The translations under genes were made by a program, and so were the position numbers. The notes under the pieces were generated by a model that was given only the letters and a program-made list of their open reading frames with translations, did no database searches and was not told the origin of the DNA. Source: Sphingomonadales bacterium CG_4_10_14_3_um_filter_58_15 (GTDB lineage Bacteria; Pseudomonadota; Alphaproteobacteria; Sphingomonadales; Sphingomonadaceae). From it: DNA of 53,290 nucleotides. The number at the start of each line of letters is the position of its first letter. Positions within the stretch are counted from its first letter, which is position 1. This document shows positions 36,965 through 45,321 of this stretch, piece after piece. The stretch covers positions 1 through 53,290 of the forward strand of contig PFJE01000034.1 of assembly GCA_002783865.1 (NCBI GenBank), in the 5' to 3' direction.

Positions 36965-37344
36965 TCCTTTTTATCCGCGGGTACAAAGTTCAGATGGTGA
37001 TAATCGAAACTGAAATCGGCTATTGGTGAAACCGCCTTTGCGGTGATCCCCGTCACTTCACCAGCCGCTCCGATTGCAAATGTCAGATAGGCAGGCTCGA
37101 TTGACTCGTCGTCAAACTCTGTGACGAACGTATCATATTGCCAATGCTTTAAACGTCCAGTCATACCTGGTGTTGTGGCGAAATTTACATTCAGCTCGTT
37201 GGCTTTGCCCGTCACGATCAGTGTGCCGTACCAGGGATCCACATAGGTCCCAGCGTAGCGATCCAGCGCCAAGTCAATCTGAGCCAATAAAGGTATCGCC
37301 AATATGGCCAAGACCGATGCGATGATGGTTTGTCTGATTTTCAT
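36961..37344 (-). CDS. Secreted stand-alone DUF3471 domain protein
   Basis: The protein has about 127 aa. A signal peptide ([20 protein letters not shown]) is joined almost directly to one DUF3471 domain: [15 protein letters not shown], then [20 protein letters not shown], then [14 protein letters not shown]. This domain is normally the C-terminal part of beta-lactamase-like serine hydrolases. Here the hydrolase portion is absent, so an internal deletion or domain reduction is likely. The ATG at 37344 has a strong GAGGAGAG box 5 nt upstream; the track's longer form adds antisense of the neighbouring gene. It is upstream of and overlaps the dipeptidase gene. Confidence 0.8.
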   Translation of the reverse strand: MKIRQTIIASVLAILAIPLLAQIDLALDRYAGTYVDPWYGTLIVTGKANELNVNFATTPGMTGRLKHWQYDTFVTEFDDESIEPAYLTFAIGAAGEVTGITAKAVSPIADFSFDYHHLNFVPADKKE

Positions 37345-37948
37345 GCTAACTCTCCTCGGTTTGCGAAATCGCAACAAATGGACGCTGAAAGAAATGAGCG
37401 ACGAGAGCGGAATTCCGGTATCGACCTTGTCGAAGGTCGAACATGACCGACTGACATTGACTTACGACAAGCTGTTGCAACTCAGCGATCGGCTCGGGAT
37501 CCCGATCACCGAATTATTTGCCCAGCCGGAAAGCCCGGAACAACCGGTAACCGCCCGGCGCAGTATTGGAACACTCAACGATTCTGTGCGGGTGGAAACG
37601 CCCAATTATGATTATTACTATCTGTGCACCGAACTGCGTGACAAGCGGATCGTTCCGGTTGTCACACGGATCCGCGCGAAAAGCACCAAGGAATTCGAAA
37701 AACTCGTTTCGCACCCGGGCGAAGAATATATTTACGTACTGGAAGGGGCAATCGAGGTCCACACGGATTTCTTCGACCCGGTCATACTTTCCCAGGGCGA
37801 ATCCATCTATATCGATTCAAACATGGGCCATGCCTATATCGCCACCGCTGGTTTCGACGAAGCGGTGGTTCTCGGAGTCATGTCGAGCGAAGACCGCAAT
37901 CTTATCGACTCTCTGATGTCCCTTCATGACGATGAGAGAAATAGCTGA
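37343..37948 (+). CDS. XRE-family regulator with cupin sensor domain, 5' end truncated
   Basis: A protein of about 201 aa carries a helix-turn-helix (NKWTLKEMSDESGIPVSTLSK) and a C-terminal cupin (SHPGEEYIYVLEGAIEVHTD, then GESIYIDSNMGHAYI). Family members usually have a regular first helix and 10-20 residues before the LR-x-x-NKW motif. Here only MLTLLG precedes it, and that sequence is the complement of the DUF3471 ribosome-binding region. There is no ribosome-binding site or promoter in front, and its ATG overlaps the opposite ATG at 37344. The first helix of the HTH is probably damaged. Such regulators normally control nearby amino-acid or amine metabolism. Confidence 0.75.
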   Translation: MLTLLGLRNRNKWTLKEMSDESGIPVSTLSKVEHDRLTLTYDKLLQLSDRLGIPITELFAQPESPEQPVTARRSIGTLNDSVRVETPNYDYYYLCTELRDKRIVPVVTRIRAKSTKEFEKLVSHPGEEYIYVLEGAIEVHTDFFDPVILSQGESIYIDSNMGHAYIATAGFDEAVVLGVMSSEDRNLIDSLMSLHDDERNS

Positions 37949-38331
37949 TCAAATGCCGGGATCGGTTTTGCTAAGTGGCGATACGCAAAAGGGGCTGGTC
38001 ATTTTTTCAGCATCCGGCCGCCAGATCATACGCAAGAACAATATCCGGCTGGACTGGCCCAGCCAGCGGATCATGTTCGGGTTCGCATAAGCTAGAAACT
38101 CAGGGGAAATTACCCCTCAAAATAATCTCTACGCCAAATCCATCCATCTGCATCTGGACTCCAATATTTGGGCCATAGAGATAATCTGCAAAAACTCAGC
38201 ATATCCGCCGCTTCCAGAGCGTCTCTGGCACCCGAGCCATTGCACCAACGGCGCGCAACCCTCGGACATTGCACTACAATATCCAGGCACACCTCTGCAT
38301 ATAAGTAGTTGATTTAAAAGGATAAAAATGG
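37949..38331. other. Gene-free stretch downstream of the XRE gene and tRNA-Thr
   Basis: No ORF here has a family resemblance or a convincing start. Three hairpins are visible: a strong imperfect one at 38043-38071 (ATCCG...CGGAT enclosing GCTGG/CCAGC), AGGGG-AAATTA-CCCCT at 38102-38117, and CCAGAG-CGT-CTCTGG near 38215-38230. One may terminate the xre transcript. The stretch also receives leftward transcription from the tRNA gene. Confidence 0.5.
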
Positions 38332-38406
38332 TGGTGCTGCTAGAGAGAATTGAACTCTCGACCTCGTCATTACCAATGACGCGCTCTACCACTGAGCTAC
38401 AGCAGC
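38332..38406 (-). tRNA. tRNA-Thr (anticodon GGT)
   Basis: Read on the minus strand, the 75-nt gene starts GCTGCTGTAGCTC and ends AGCAGCACCA with an encoded CCA. The 7-bp acceptor stem closes with one G-T pair. The D arm GCTC/GAGC, the anticodon stem CGTCA/TGACG with loop TTGGTAA, and the T arm GAGAG-TTCAATT-CTCTC are all intact. Anticodon GGT reads ACC/ACU threonine codons. Its 3' end faces the gene-free stretch to the left. Confidence 0.96.
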
Positions 38407-38537
38407 CGAACCATTTTGATGCGTCGACATTATCCGCCATGCAGCGCGATTTGTGCCAGACCGCGGGCCTAAGACCAAATGCTTGCGACCTTGTCAAGCG
38501 GAGTTGCATCTTTCACTGGATAATGCGATCAGATGCA

Positions 38538-38690
38538 ATGCCCAAACCCCAGCCCAAATCCGAAAAAATCCGCAAGGAAGCCGAGAAAGCCGAGCGGCTT
38601 GCTGCACAATTGCGTGCCAATCTACGGCTGCGCAAGGCACAGGCGAAACAGCTGGTGCCAGGTAATGACGACAGGAAGCAGCAACCCTAA
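38538..38690 (+). CDS. Small basic helical protein (50 aa), conserved-looking hypothetical
   Basis: The 50-residue sequence is highly charged (KSEKIRKEAEKAERLAAQL) and predicted to be almost entirely alpha-helical. Short proteins of this composition recur in sphingomonads, as far as I recall. The track's 120-aa version starts inside the tRNA gene and is not credible; ATG 38538 is the natural start. The function is unknown. The Lys/Arg/Glu-rich helix could bind nucleic acid or ribosomes, but nothing proves it. It converges with the thioesterase gene 9 bp downstream. Confidence 0.6.
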   Translation: MPKPQPKSEKIRKEAEKAERLAAQLRANLRLRKAQAKQLVPGNDDRKQQP

Positions 38691-38699
38691 GGGCAGCCG

Positions 38700-39191
38700 C
38701 TAGACGTTTACGACCGTCCGTTCCGGCTTGATAATCTCGAAATCGCTGACCGCCTCGATAAATTTCGCCGAGACCGGCGTGACTTGATCGGTTGCCGGGT
38801 CAAACCAGACGTAGGTCAGCGTGACCACGTTGAGCAGTTCTTGCCCACGCAGGATATGCACCAGAAGCGTGTAGCTGGTCCGGCCAAAGCGGGTGATCCG
38901 CACCGCGATATCCAGGAGATCGTCCGCCTTTGCCGGTGCGCGATAGTCAACGTCAGCATGGAGCACCCAATTGTCGCCGCCGAAATGCCGCGTGAACGTG
39001 CCGAGCATATCTTCTTCGCCCCGCGGCCGGTCTGCCGCAATCAGCGCCCGCATATATTCCGTCATGCCGATATCCGCAAAGGCCAGATAATGGGCGTTGA
39101 AGACGATTCCCTGCAAATCGCACTCGGCATAGCGCACCCGCACTGGCGCAATCAGGCGAAATCCGTCGCGAGGATTTTTCTGTTCTGTCAT
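38700..39191 (-). CDS. Hotdog-fold acyl-CoA thioesterase (YbgC/4HBT type)
   Basis: This is a 163-aa single-domain hotdog protein with the 4HBT/YbgC signature VRVRYAECDLQGIVFNAHYL near the N-terminus. It hydrolyses acyl-CoA thioesters; the acyl chain cannot be deduced. The usual general-base Asp position (ECDLQG) is kept. Beta strands VLHADVDYRAPAK and TSYTLLVHIL complete the fold. It lies directly upstream of, and on the same strand as, nothing closely coupled; aminopeptidase P precedes it by about 58 bp and may share its transcript. Confidence 0.88.
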   Translation of the reverse strand: MTEQKNPRDGFRLIAPVRVRYAECDLQGIVFNAHYLAFADIGMTEYMRALIAADRPRGEEDMLGTFTRHFGGDNWVLHADVDYRAPAKADDLLDIAVRITRFGRTSYTLLVHILRGQELLNVVTLTYVWFDPATDQVTPVSAKFIEAVSDFEIIKPERTVVNV

Positions 39192-39249
39192 GACGGCGGC
39201 TCTTTCCCCAGAGCCGCCAGCCTGTCAACCGGCTTTGCCCTGCACCTGT

Positions 39250-41037
39250 TCAGAGCGGCGCGATTTGTGCTTCCAACCATTCCAGCGCATCGCCGTCCAG
39301 CTGCGGCGCAATCACCGCATGCACCTTGGCATGATAGGCGTCGACCCACTGGCGCTGGTTCGGTGAAAGCATGTCGACATTGATCAGCTTGCGTTCGAGC
39401 GGCGCAAAGGTCAGAGTCTCGAAACCCAGCATGGTCTGTTCGCCGCCTTCGATCTCCCGCTCCTCGACGAGAAACAGATTCTCGATGCGGATGCCAAAAT
39501 GACCAGCCTTGTAATAGCCAGGTTCGTTGGACAGGATCATCCCCGGTTTTAGCGCCTCGTTCAGGCCGCCAAAGCTGGCGATCCGCTGCGGTCCTTCGTG
39601 CACCGACAGATAGCTGCCGACGCCGTGTCCCGTGCCGTGGCCATAATCCACGCCGTCGGCCCAGAGATATTGCCGCGCCAATATGTCGAGCTGTCCGCCG
39701 GTCGTGCCCTTGGTGAACACGGCCTGGTCGAGCGCGATATGACCCTGCAGCACCTGGGTATAGCGCTTGCGCATTTCTGCGGTCGGTTCGCCGACCGCAA
39801 CCACCCGCGTCACATCGGTGGTGCCGTCAAGATATTGCCCGCCGCTGTCGACCAGATAGAGCGAATTCATGGTGACGGGCTGATTGGTTTCCTCATTCAC
39901 GCTATAATGGGGCAGTGCGCCATGATCACCGGCAGCAGAAATCGTGCGGAACGAAAGATCCTTCAATTCCGGATTTTCCTCGCGGAACTGGCGCAGCCGC
40001 GCTGCAGCTGACAGTTCATCCAACTCGCCCTTGGGCGCTTCGCTGGCCATCCAATGGAGGAATTTGGTCAGCGCGGCGCCATCGCGCTTCTGCGCCGCCT
40101 TGTGACCGGCAATTTCCGCCTGATTCTTGATTGCCTTGGCGAGAATTGTCGGATCGCGCTCCTTGACGACAGTCGCTCCGGCACTGTCGAGCGCCGCAAA
40201 AATGGCGGCCACAGAGCGCTCCGGGTCAACCGCAACGGTTTTGCCCTTCATGTCCGAGAGGGCATCGGCCAGTTCATCATAGTCGCGAATCTCGACATGA
40301 TTGCCGAGATGTTCGCGGACCGCGTCGGTCAGCTTTTCCGGCGCGACAAACAGCGTCGCCGTCTCGTCGGCGCGCACGATTGCATAAGCCAGCGGCACCG
40401 GCGTGTTGGCGATATCCTTGCCGCGAACATTGAAGAACCAGGCAACCGAATCCAGCGCGGCGATAACGGTGGCATCATAGTCGTTATCGGTGAGCCAAGT
40501 CGCGACATCCGCCCGCTTGTCCCGCGCCGATTTACCGGCATATTGATCGCCATGCACCGCCAGCTTTTCCGGCGACCTTTGCGGCTGATCGTCCCAGACG
40601 GCATCAATCGGATTGCTGTCCACTGCAACCAGTTGCGCGCCGGATTTTTTCAGCGTCTTGCTCGCCGTTTCGACCCAGTCGCGGGTGTGCAGCCAGCTGT
40701 CATAGCCGATCCTGGCGCCGTCCGGCGCATGGGCGGCGATCCATTCATGCGGCTTCTGGTCCTTGATATTGACATATTCATAGAGATTGCCGTCGACCTG
40801 GTCCCGGACCTGCACGACATAGCGGCCGTCGATGAACATCGCCGCCTTGTCCTTCAGCACCACCGCGGAGCCCGCCGAACCGCCAAAGCCGGTCAGCCAA
40901 GCCAGCCGCTGCGCATATTCGCCGACATATTCGCTCATATGCTCGTCACAGATCGGCACGACAAAGCCGTCGAGACCGTCTTTTTGCAATTGTTCCCGCA
41001 GCGCCTTCAGACGGGCTTCGTAAGTGGACATCAACAT
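39250..41037 (-). CDS. Aminopeptidase P family protein (M24B Xaa-Pro aminopeptidase)
   Basis: The protein has about 595 aa in a three-domain layout (two creatinase-like N domains and a C-terminal pita-bread fold), like long eukaryotic-type APP. Metal ligands are seen in YLVDSGGQYLDGTTDVTR (two Asp), GHGTGHGVGSYLSVHEGP (His), ILSNEPGYY (Glu) and the late FETLTFAPLE (Glu). It removes N-terminal residues preceding proline. The start is taken as ATG 41037, with AAGGAG about 11 nt upstream; ATG 41031 is also possible. Its promoter region is shared with divergent oligopeptidase B. Confidence 0.93.
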   Translation of the reverse strand: MLMSTYEARLKALREQLQKDGLDGFVVPICDEHMSEYVGEYAQRLAWLTGFGGSAGSAVVLKDKAAMFIDGRYVVQVRDQVDGNLYEYVNIKDQKPHEWIAAHAPDGARIGYDSWLHTRDWVETASKTLKKSGAQLVAVDSNPIDAVWDDQPQRSPEKLAVHGDQYAGKSARDKRADVATWLTDNDYDATVIAALDSVAWFFNVRGKDIANTPVPLAYAIVRADETATLFVAPEKLTDAVREHLGNHVEIRDYDELADALSDMKGKTVAVDPERSVAAIFAALDSAGATVVKERDPTILAKAIKNQAEIAGHKAAQKRDGAALTKFLHWMASEAPKGELDELSAAARLRQFREENPELKDLSFRTISAAGDHGALPHYSVNEETNQPVTMNSLYLVDSGGQYLDGTTDVTRVVAVGEPTAEMRKRYTQVLQGHIALDQAVFTKGTTGGQLDILARQYLWADGVDYGHGTGHGVGSYLSVHEGPQRIASFGGLNEALKPGMILSNEPGYYKAGHFGIRIENLFLVEEREIEGGEQTMLGFETLTFAPLERKLINVDMLSPNQRQWVDAYHAKVHAVIAPQLDGDALEWLEAQIAPL

Positions 41038-41126
41038 CGCTGAGCAAACTCCTTGAATAAGCGTATAGTGCAACACATAGGGGTTCCGGGGCCCAATCGC
41101 CACCTAAATCCCGTTACAAAAGAGCC

Positions 41127-43199
41127 ATGACCATGACAGAAAAGCTTACCCGTCCGCCATTTGCAGAGCAACGCGCCCATAGTTATGAACGGCATGGCTA
41201 TCAGATGAGCGATCCCTGGCACTGGCTCAAGGACCCGCGCTATCCTGTCGTCGAGGACGAGGATGTGCTTGCCTATCTCAAGGCAGAGAACCAATGGTTC
41301 GAACAGAATATGGCCGGCCGCAAGCCGCTGACCGACGCCCTGTTCCGCGAGATGAAGGCGCGGATCAAGGAAGAGGACAGCTCGGTCCCGCAAAAGGATG
41401 GCGACTGGCTCTACTGGAGCAAGTTCGAAGAGGGCATGCAATATCGCCAGCATTGGCGCAAGGCGGTGTTGGGCGGGGAAGACCAGCTGATGCTGGACGA
41501 GAATATATTGGCCGAGGGCAAGGAATATTTCCGCCTCGGTGCGGCCTCCGTCTCTCCCGATGGTCACCTGCTCGCCTATGCCTATGACGACAACGGCTCT
41601 GAACGGTTCGAGGCGCGGATCAAGGATCTGACCACCGGCGAACTGCTACCCGATGTCATCCCCTGCACCCTGTCGAGCCTCGTCTGGTCCGCCGATTCGA
41701 AAATGCTTCTTTACGGTCTCGCCAATGAACAATGGCGCACCGACAATGCCCGCCTCCATGTGCTGGGCACCGATATTGCCGATGACGTCGAGCTCTATCA
41801 CGAAGATGATGAAGGCTTCCGGGTCAGCATCGGCCTGACCCACTCGGAAAAATATATCGTCATTTCCACCGGTGATCACGAAACCAGCGAAGTGCGGCTG
41901 GTGCCCACCGACAATCCGCTGGCCGAGCCGATTTTAGTCTCTGCGCGTCAGGCCGGACGCGAATATGATGTCGAGGAGCATGATGATATGCTCTATATCC
42001 TGACCAACGACGATCATGTGAATTTCCGGCTGGCCACGGCTTCGGTCAGCGATCCGGAGAAGTGGACCACGCTGATCGCCGGATCGGACGACTTTTACCT
42101 GACCGACATCTGCACCTTCAAGAATTTCTACGTCACCGAAGGCCGCGAGAACGGCCTCGATCAGGTCGAAATCCGCTCCTATGACGATCCGTCCAGCGTC
42201 GAACGGATCGTCTTTCCGGAAGCCACCTACAGCGCCGGGCTCGACGACAATCCCGAATATGATGTGGACAAGCTGCGGCTTGGCTACGCATCGATGGTCA
42301 TGCCGAACACGGTGTTCGACTATCACCTCGCCGACCGGTCGCTGGAAACGCTGAAGGTTCAGGAAATCCCATCCGGCTATGACGCCAGCCAATATGTCAC
42401 CGAACGGCTGACGATCGAGGTCCGCGACGGCACTCCCGTGCCGGTGTCGCTGGTCTACCACAAAGACACGAAAATCGACGGCAGCGCGCCGCTCCATCTC
42501 TATTCCTACGGTGCCTATGGCTATGCCGTCCCGCCCAGCTTCTCGACAACCCGGCTCAGTCTGGTCGACCGGGGCTTCGTATATGCGATTGCCCATATCC
42601 GCGGTGGCGATGATCTCGGCCGTAACTGGTATCTTGATGGCAAGCTGACTAGGCGGACCAACACGTTCAATGATTTTGTCGATGTCGCCAAGGGTCTGAT
42701 CGACCGGGGTTACACGAGCAGGGGCCGGATCACCGCCTCCGGCGGCTCGGCTGGCGGCGAACTGATGGGCGCGATCGTCAACAGCGATCCGGACCTCTGG
42801 GGCGCTGTGGTCGCCCATGTCCCCTTTGTCGACGTGCTCAACACAATGCAGGATGAAAGCCTGCCGCTCACTCCAGGCGAATGGCCGGAATGGGGCAATC
42901 CGATCACCGACAAGACCGCGTTCGAATATATCCGCAGCTATTCGCCCTATGACAATGTACAGGCACAGGCCTATCCGCCGATGATGATCACCGGCGGTCT
43001 CAACGACCCCCGCGTGACCTATTGGGAGCCGGCGAAATGGGCGGCGAAGCTGCGCGCGACCAAGACCGACGACAATATCCTGCTGCTCAAGACCAATATG
43101 GGTGCCGGCCATGGCGGCAAGTCGGGCCGCTGGAACGCACTGGAAGAGACGGCGGAGGAGTTCGCCTTCATCCTGTGGCAGATGGGAGTTGCCGCATGA
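41127..43199 (+). CDS. ptrB: Oligopeptidase B (S9A family)
   Basis: The 690-aa serine peptidase cleaves short peptides after Arg or Lys. A seven-bladed beta-propeller occupies roughly 70-400. The alpha/beta hydrolase domain holds the catalytic triad: Ser in ASGGSAGGELMGA, Asp in GGLNDPRVTYWEPAKW and His in NMGAGHGGKSGR. The N-terminus (DPWHWLKDP, then ENQWFEQNM) is characteristic. The start may be either ATG of the ATGACCATG pair. A thioesterase gene overlaps its stop, and aminopeptidase P is divergent. Together they form a peptide-degradation pair. Confidence 0.95.
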   Translation: MTMTEKLTRPPFAEQRAHSYERHGYQMSDPWHWLKDPRYPVVEDEDVLAYLKAENQWFEQNMAGRKPLTDALFREMKARIKEEDSSVPQKDGDWLYWSKFEEGMQYRQHWRKAVLGGEDQLMLDENILAEGKEYFRLGAASVSPDGHLLAYAYDDNGSERFEARIKDLTTGELLPDVIPCTLSSLVWSADSKMLLYGLANEQWRTDNARLHVLGTDIADDVELYHEDDEGFRVSIGLTHSEKYIVISTGDHETSEVRLVPTDNPLAEPILVSARQAGREYDVEEHDDMLYILTNDDHVNFRLATASVSDPEKWTTLIAGSDDFYLTDICTFKNFYVTEGRENGLDQVEIRSYDDPSSVERIVFPEATYSAGLDDNPEYDVDKLRLGYASMVMPNTVFDYHLADRSLETLKVQEIPSGYDASQYVTERLTIEVRDGTPVPVSLVYHKDTKIDGSAPLHLYSYGAYGYAVPPSFSTTRLSLVDRGFVYAIAHIRGGDDLGRNWYLDGKLTRRTNTFNDFVDVAKGLIDRGYTSRGRITASGGSAGGELMGAIVNSDPDLWGAVVAHVPFVDVLNTMQDESLPLTPGEWPEWGNPITDKTAFEYIRSYSPYDNVQAQAYPPMMITGGLNDPRVTYWEPAKWAAKLRATKTDDNILLLKTNMGAGHGGKSGRWNALEETAEEFAFILWQMGVAA

Positions 43200-43624
43200 G
43201 CGACGCACCTTCTCCGCAGGGAGTTGGTGAATCAGGCTACACTCTGTCGATCACCGCCCAACCATCTGACATCGACGAACTCGGCCATGTCAACAATGCG
43301 GTCTGGGTGCGCTGGATACAGGAACTGGCGACAGCGCACTGGAATGCGATAGCGCCGCAGGACGCCATTGATCGCTATATCTGGGTCGTGACCCGGCACG
43401 AGATTGACTATCGCGGAAATGTCGGCGTCGGTGATAGCGTTACCGGCCGCACCTGGATTTCCGAACCGCCCAAAGGCGCACGTTTCTGGCGCAATGTCAG
43501 TTTCACCGGGCCCGATGGCAAGATCAAGGTCGCCGCCAAAACCAACTGGGCGATTATCGACCGGACGATCGAGCGCCCGGTTCGGGTTCCCGCTGATCTG
43601 GCCGAACTGTTCCTGAAGAATTAG
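43196..43624 (+). CDS. Hotdog-fold acyl-CoA thioesterase
   Basis: The 142-aa protein has the 4HBT pattern PSDIDELGHVNNAVWVRWIQE, in which the Asp and the HVNN turn are typical of YbgC/FcbC-like thioesterases. RHEIDYRGNVGVGDSVTG follows. The ATG at 43196 lies in an ATGA overlap with the oligopeptidase B stop; the track's upstream extension belongs to another frame. The acyl substrate is unknown. Its stop overlaps that of the convergent Mic60-like gene by 4 bp. Confidence 0.9.
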   Translation: MSDAPSPQGVGESGYTLSITAQPSDIDELGHVNNAVWVRWIQELATAHWNAIAPQDAIDRYIWVVTRHEIDYRGNVGVGDSVTGRTWISEPPKGARFWRNVSFTGPDGKIKVAAKTNWAIIDRTIERPVRVPADLAELFLKN

Positions 43625-44589
43625 GGCGCAGGGATAGCGTTCGACGGAGCCAATGGCGAGGGTTGGTCCACCCTGTCGCCATCGGCGGTCCGCAATTGTT
43701 GTGGCTCCAGGATCGCCGCCGTTTCGATCACATCCAGCGCCCGCCGCGCTTCATTATAGCGCCGTGCCTTTTCCAGCCATTGCAAGGCGTCCTCGTCTTT
43801 TTCCACTCCGGCCAGCTTCTCGACTTCCGCAATGGCAGCATCAACATTCCCGGTTTCGACGTAGCGTTTGGCGCGAATCAGCCGCTGATGCGGCGCCGGC
43901 GATGGCGTGCCTTGACGCCGGATAACAAATAGTTCGGCCATTTCCCGCTGAAAGTCCGCCCAAAAGCCTTGGCCGCTTGACCCCGTCATCAGCGCCGGTC
44001 CGAGTTCATCCAGTCCAGCCGACAGCTCTTCCAGCGTCACCGGTTGGCGAGAGGCGTTGACAATCGTGGTCACCGCCTTTGGCTGCGCATCGCCAAAACG
44101 AAGCCGCAACTGCGGATCAATATATCCGAGCGGCGAGCCGCGATCCAGCGCACGGCGCGCAGCAAAGGCGATCAACAGGCCCTCTGCCCGGGCCGCATTG
44201 CCCGATGCTGCCTGCGCCTGCACATTGATTCGTGACAGACGGTCTTCCAGATCGGCCACGCGGACCGCGAGCGCGCGCTCCAGATCAGGTGTCAGCGTCG
44301 TCGTCTTCTCGGCATCGGTTGACTGTGTCGGCGCGGGCAAGACGCTGCCATCAGCGTCAATGCGGTTGGCAAGGGCTGTCACCGGATCAGGCTTCGTCCC
44401 TGCGCCATCGCCGGTGGCAACCGCAGTGGCTTCCGTATCGGAGGCGCTGTCAAAAGGATTGTAGCGCGACAATATCCATCCGGTCAGAATAACCCCACCG
44501 ATGAAGGCGACGATCATCAAAATCAGGACATTGCGCGTCAAATTGCTCTTGCCAGTGGTTGGCGACAGCCTTTCATAATCACGGCTCAT
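43621..44589 (-). CDS. Mitofilin/Mic60-like inner-membrane protein (COG4223)
   Basis: The protein has about 322 aa with one N-terminal membrane anchor (LILMIVAFIGGVILTGWIL). An acidic, Ala-rich periplasmic linker and a helical, coiled-coil region (ERALAVRVADLEDRLSRI) follow. The helical C-terminus (VETGNVDAAIAEVEKLAG) resembles the mitofilin domain. Alphaproteobacterial Mic60 homologues are known to lie next to hemD/hemC and to shape intracytoplasmic membranes. Position and architecture support this assignment more than residue identity does. The start at 44589 is chosen over upstream options that overlap the hemD end region. It is transcribed with hemC and hemD. Confidence 0.7.
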   Translation of the reverse strand: MSRDYERLSPTTGKSNLTRNVLILMIVAFIGGVILTGWILSRYNPFDSASDTEATAVATGDGAGTKPDPVTALANRIDADGSVLPAPTQSTDAEKTTTLTPDLERALAVRVADLEDRLSRINVQAQAASGNAARAEGLLIAFAARRALDRGSPLGYIDPQLRLRFGDAQPKAVTTIVNASRQPVTLEELSAGLDELGPALMTGSSGQGFWADFQREMAELFVIRRQGTPSPAPHQRLIRAKRYVETGNVDAAIAEVEKLAGVEKDEDALQWLEKARRYNEARRALDVIETAAILEPQQLRTADGDRVDQPSPLAPSNAIPAP

Positions 44590-44634
44590 TCCGGTTTCCC
44601 TTCCCGGCCCGGCCATATGGCGAACCAAATATTC

Positions 44635-45321
44635 TCATTCGCTCTGGCATAGTCGGGTCGCCAGAGACAGTAAAGACTCGTCGTCCGGACGGTCGGCGAT
44701 GTGGAGGCTTCTCCACCCCTGCCCAGCCGCTTCCGCCACTTTGGTGGAAAAAACCACCGCATGATGTCGGTTTAACCCAATTTTCAGGCGGTCCAGTTCC
44801 GACACCAGATGCCCCGCCGCGCGCGCCGAGTGGATCAGCACGACCGTTTCCGTTTGCAAGCAGGCAACCGCTTGCTCACCCAAAGCGACAGCCCGGGAGC
44901 GATACACCGGCACGATGTCCAGCTGCCGATCACCGGGATCAAGCACGCTATGCTGCTCGCCGGCGAGCCACAAGATACGGCGGTATCGATCCGCCTGCAA
45001 CGCATTCAACAATTGTTGCCCACCGGATTCACCGGTCTCCGCCAATTCAAATCCGGCATGTTCTGCGGCTTCGGCTGTGGCGCGGCCCACCGCCAGAACA
45101 GGCAGGGATTTATAGGCATCCAGCTGCGCGCCGCCAAAGGTGACGGCATTGGCACTGGTCAGCAGCAAGGCATCAAAATCCTGCGCTGCCGGTGCAGACC
45201 ACTGCATCGGCTCGACGGCGAATAGCGGGTCAACAATCGTCTGCAGCCCCAAGGCCTTGGCTCGCCGCTCGGTCTGCAGGGCGCCGTCAAGCGGCCGCAG
45301 GATCAACAGCGGGCGTATCAT
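44635..45321 (-). CDS. hemD: Uroporphyrinogen-III synthase
   Basis: The 228-aa protein closes hydroxymethylbilane to uroporphyrinogen III. The family is weakly conserved. Useful signs are RPLDGALQTERRAKALG at the N-terminus, FDALLLTSANAV, and VLIHSARAAGHLVSELD in the second lobe. The 4-bp overlap with hemC settles the assignment. It is the second gene of hemC-hemD-mic60. Confidence 0.9.
   Translation of the reverse strand: MIRPLLILRPLDGALQTERRAKALGLQTIVDPLFAVEPMQWSAPAAQDFDALLLTSANAVTFGGAQLDAYKSLPVLAVGRATAEAAEHAGFELAETGESGGQQLLNALQADRYRRILWLAGEQHSVLDPGDRQLDIVPVYRSRAVALGEQAVACLQTETVVLIHSARAAGHLVSELDRLKIGLNRHHAVVFSTKVAEAAGQGWRSLHIADRPDDESLLSLATRLCQSE

Noticed and set aside
37975-38178. 67-aa ORF in the gene-free stretch
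   Set aside because: It crosses two hairpins, has no ribosome-binding site, and its composition (Ser/Gly/Trp-rich) resembles random translation.
38332-38406. tRNA-Thr as an attachment site of a mobile island
   Set aside because: No integrase and no direct repeat of the tRNA 3' end was found in the window, so only the suspicion remains.
38129-38509. 126-aa minus-strand ORF overlapping the tRNA
   Set aside because: Its central part (SSVVERVIGNDEVESSILSSS) is simply the translation of tRNA-Thr, a common false ORF.
40054-41043. 329-aa plus-strand ORF antisense to aminopeptidase P
   Set aside because: All metal-ligand motifs of the M24 peptidase lie on the minus strand, and this frame has no recognisable domain.
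41934-43208. 424-aa minus-strand ORF antisense to oligopeptidase B
   Set aside because: The plus strand encodes an intact S9 peptidase with its catalytic triad in this stretch. The antisense translation is Arg/Asp/Gly-rich without motifs.
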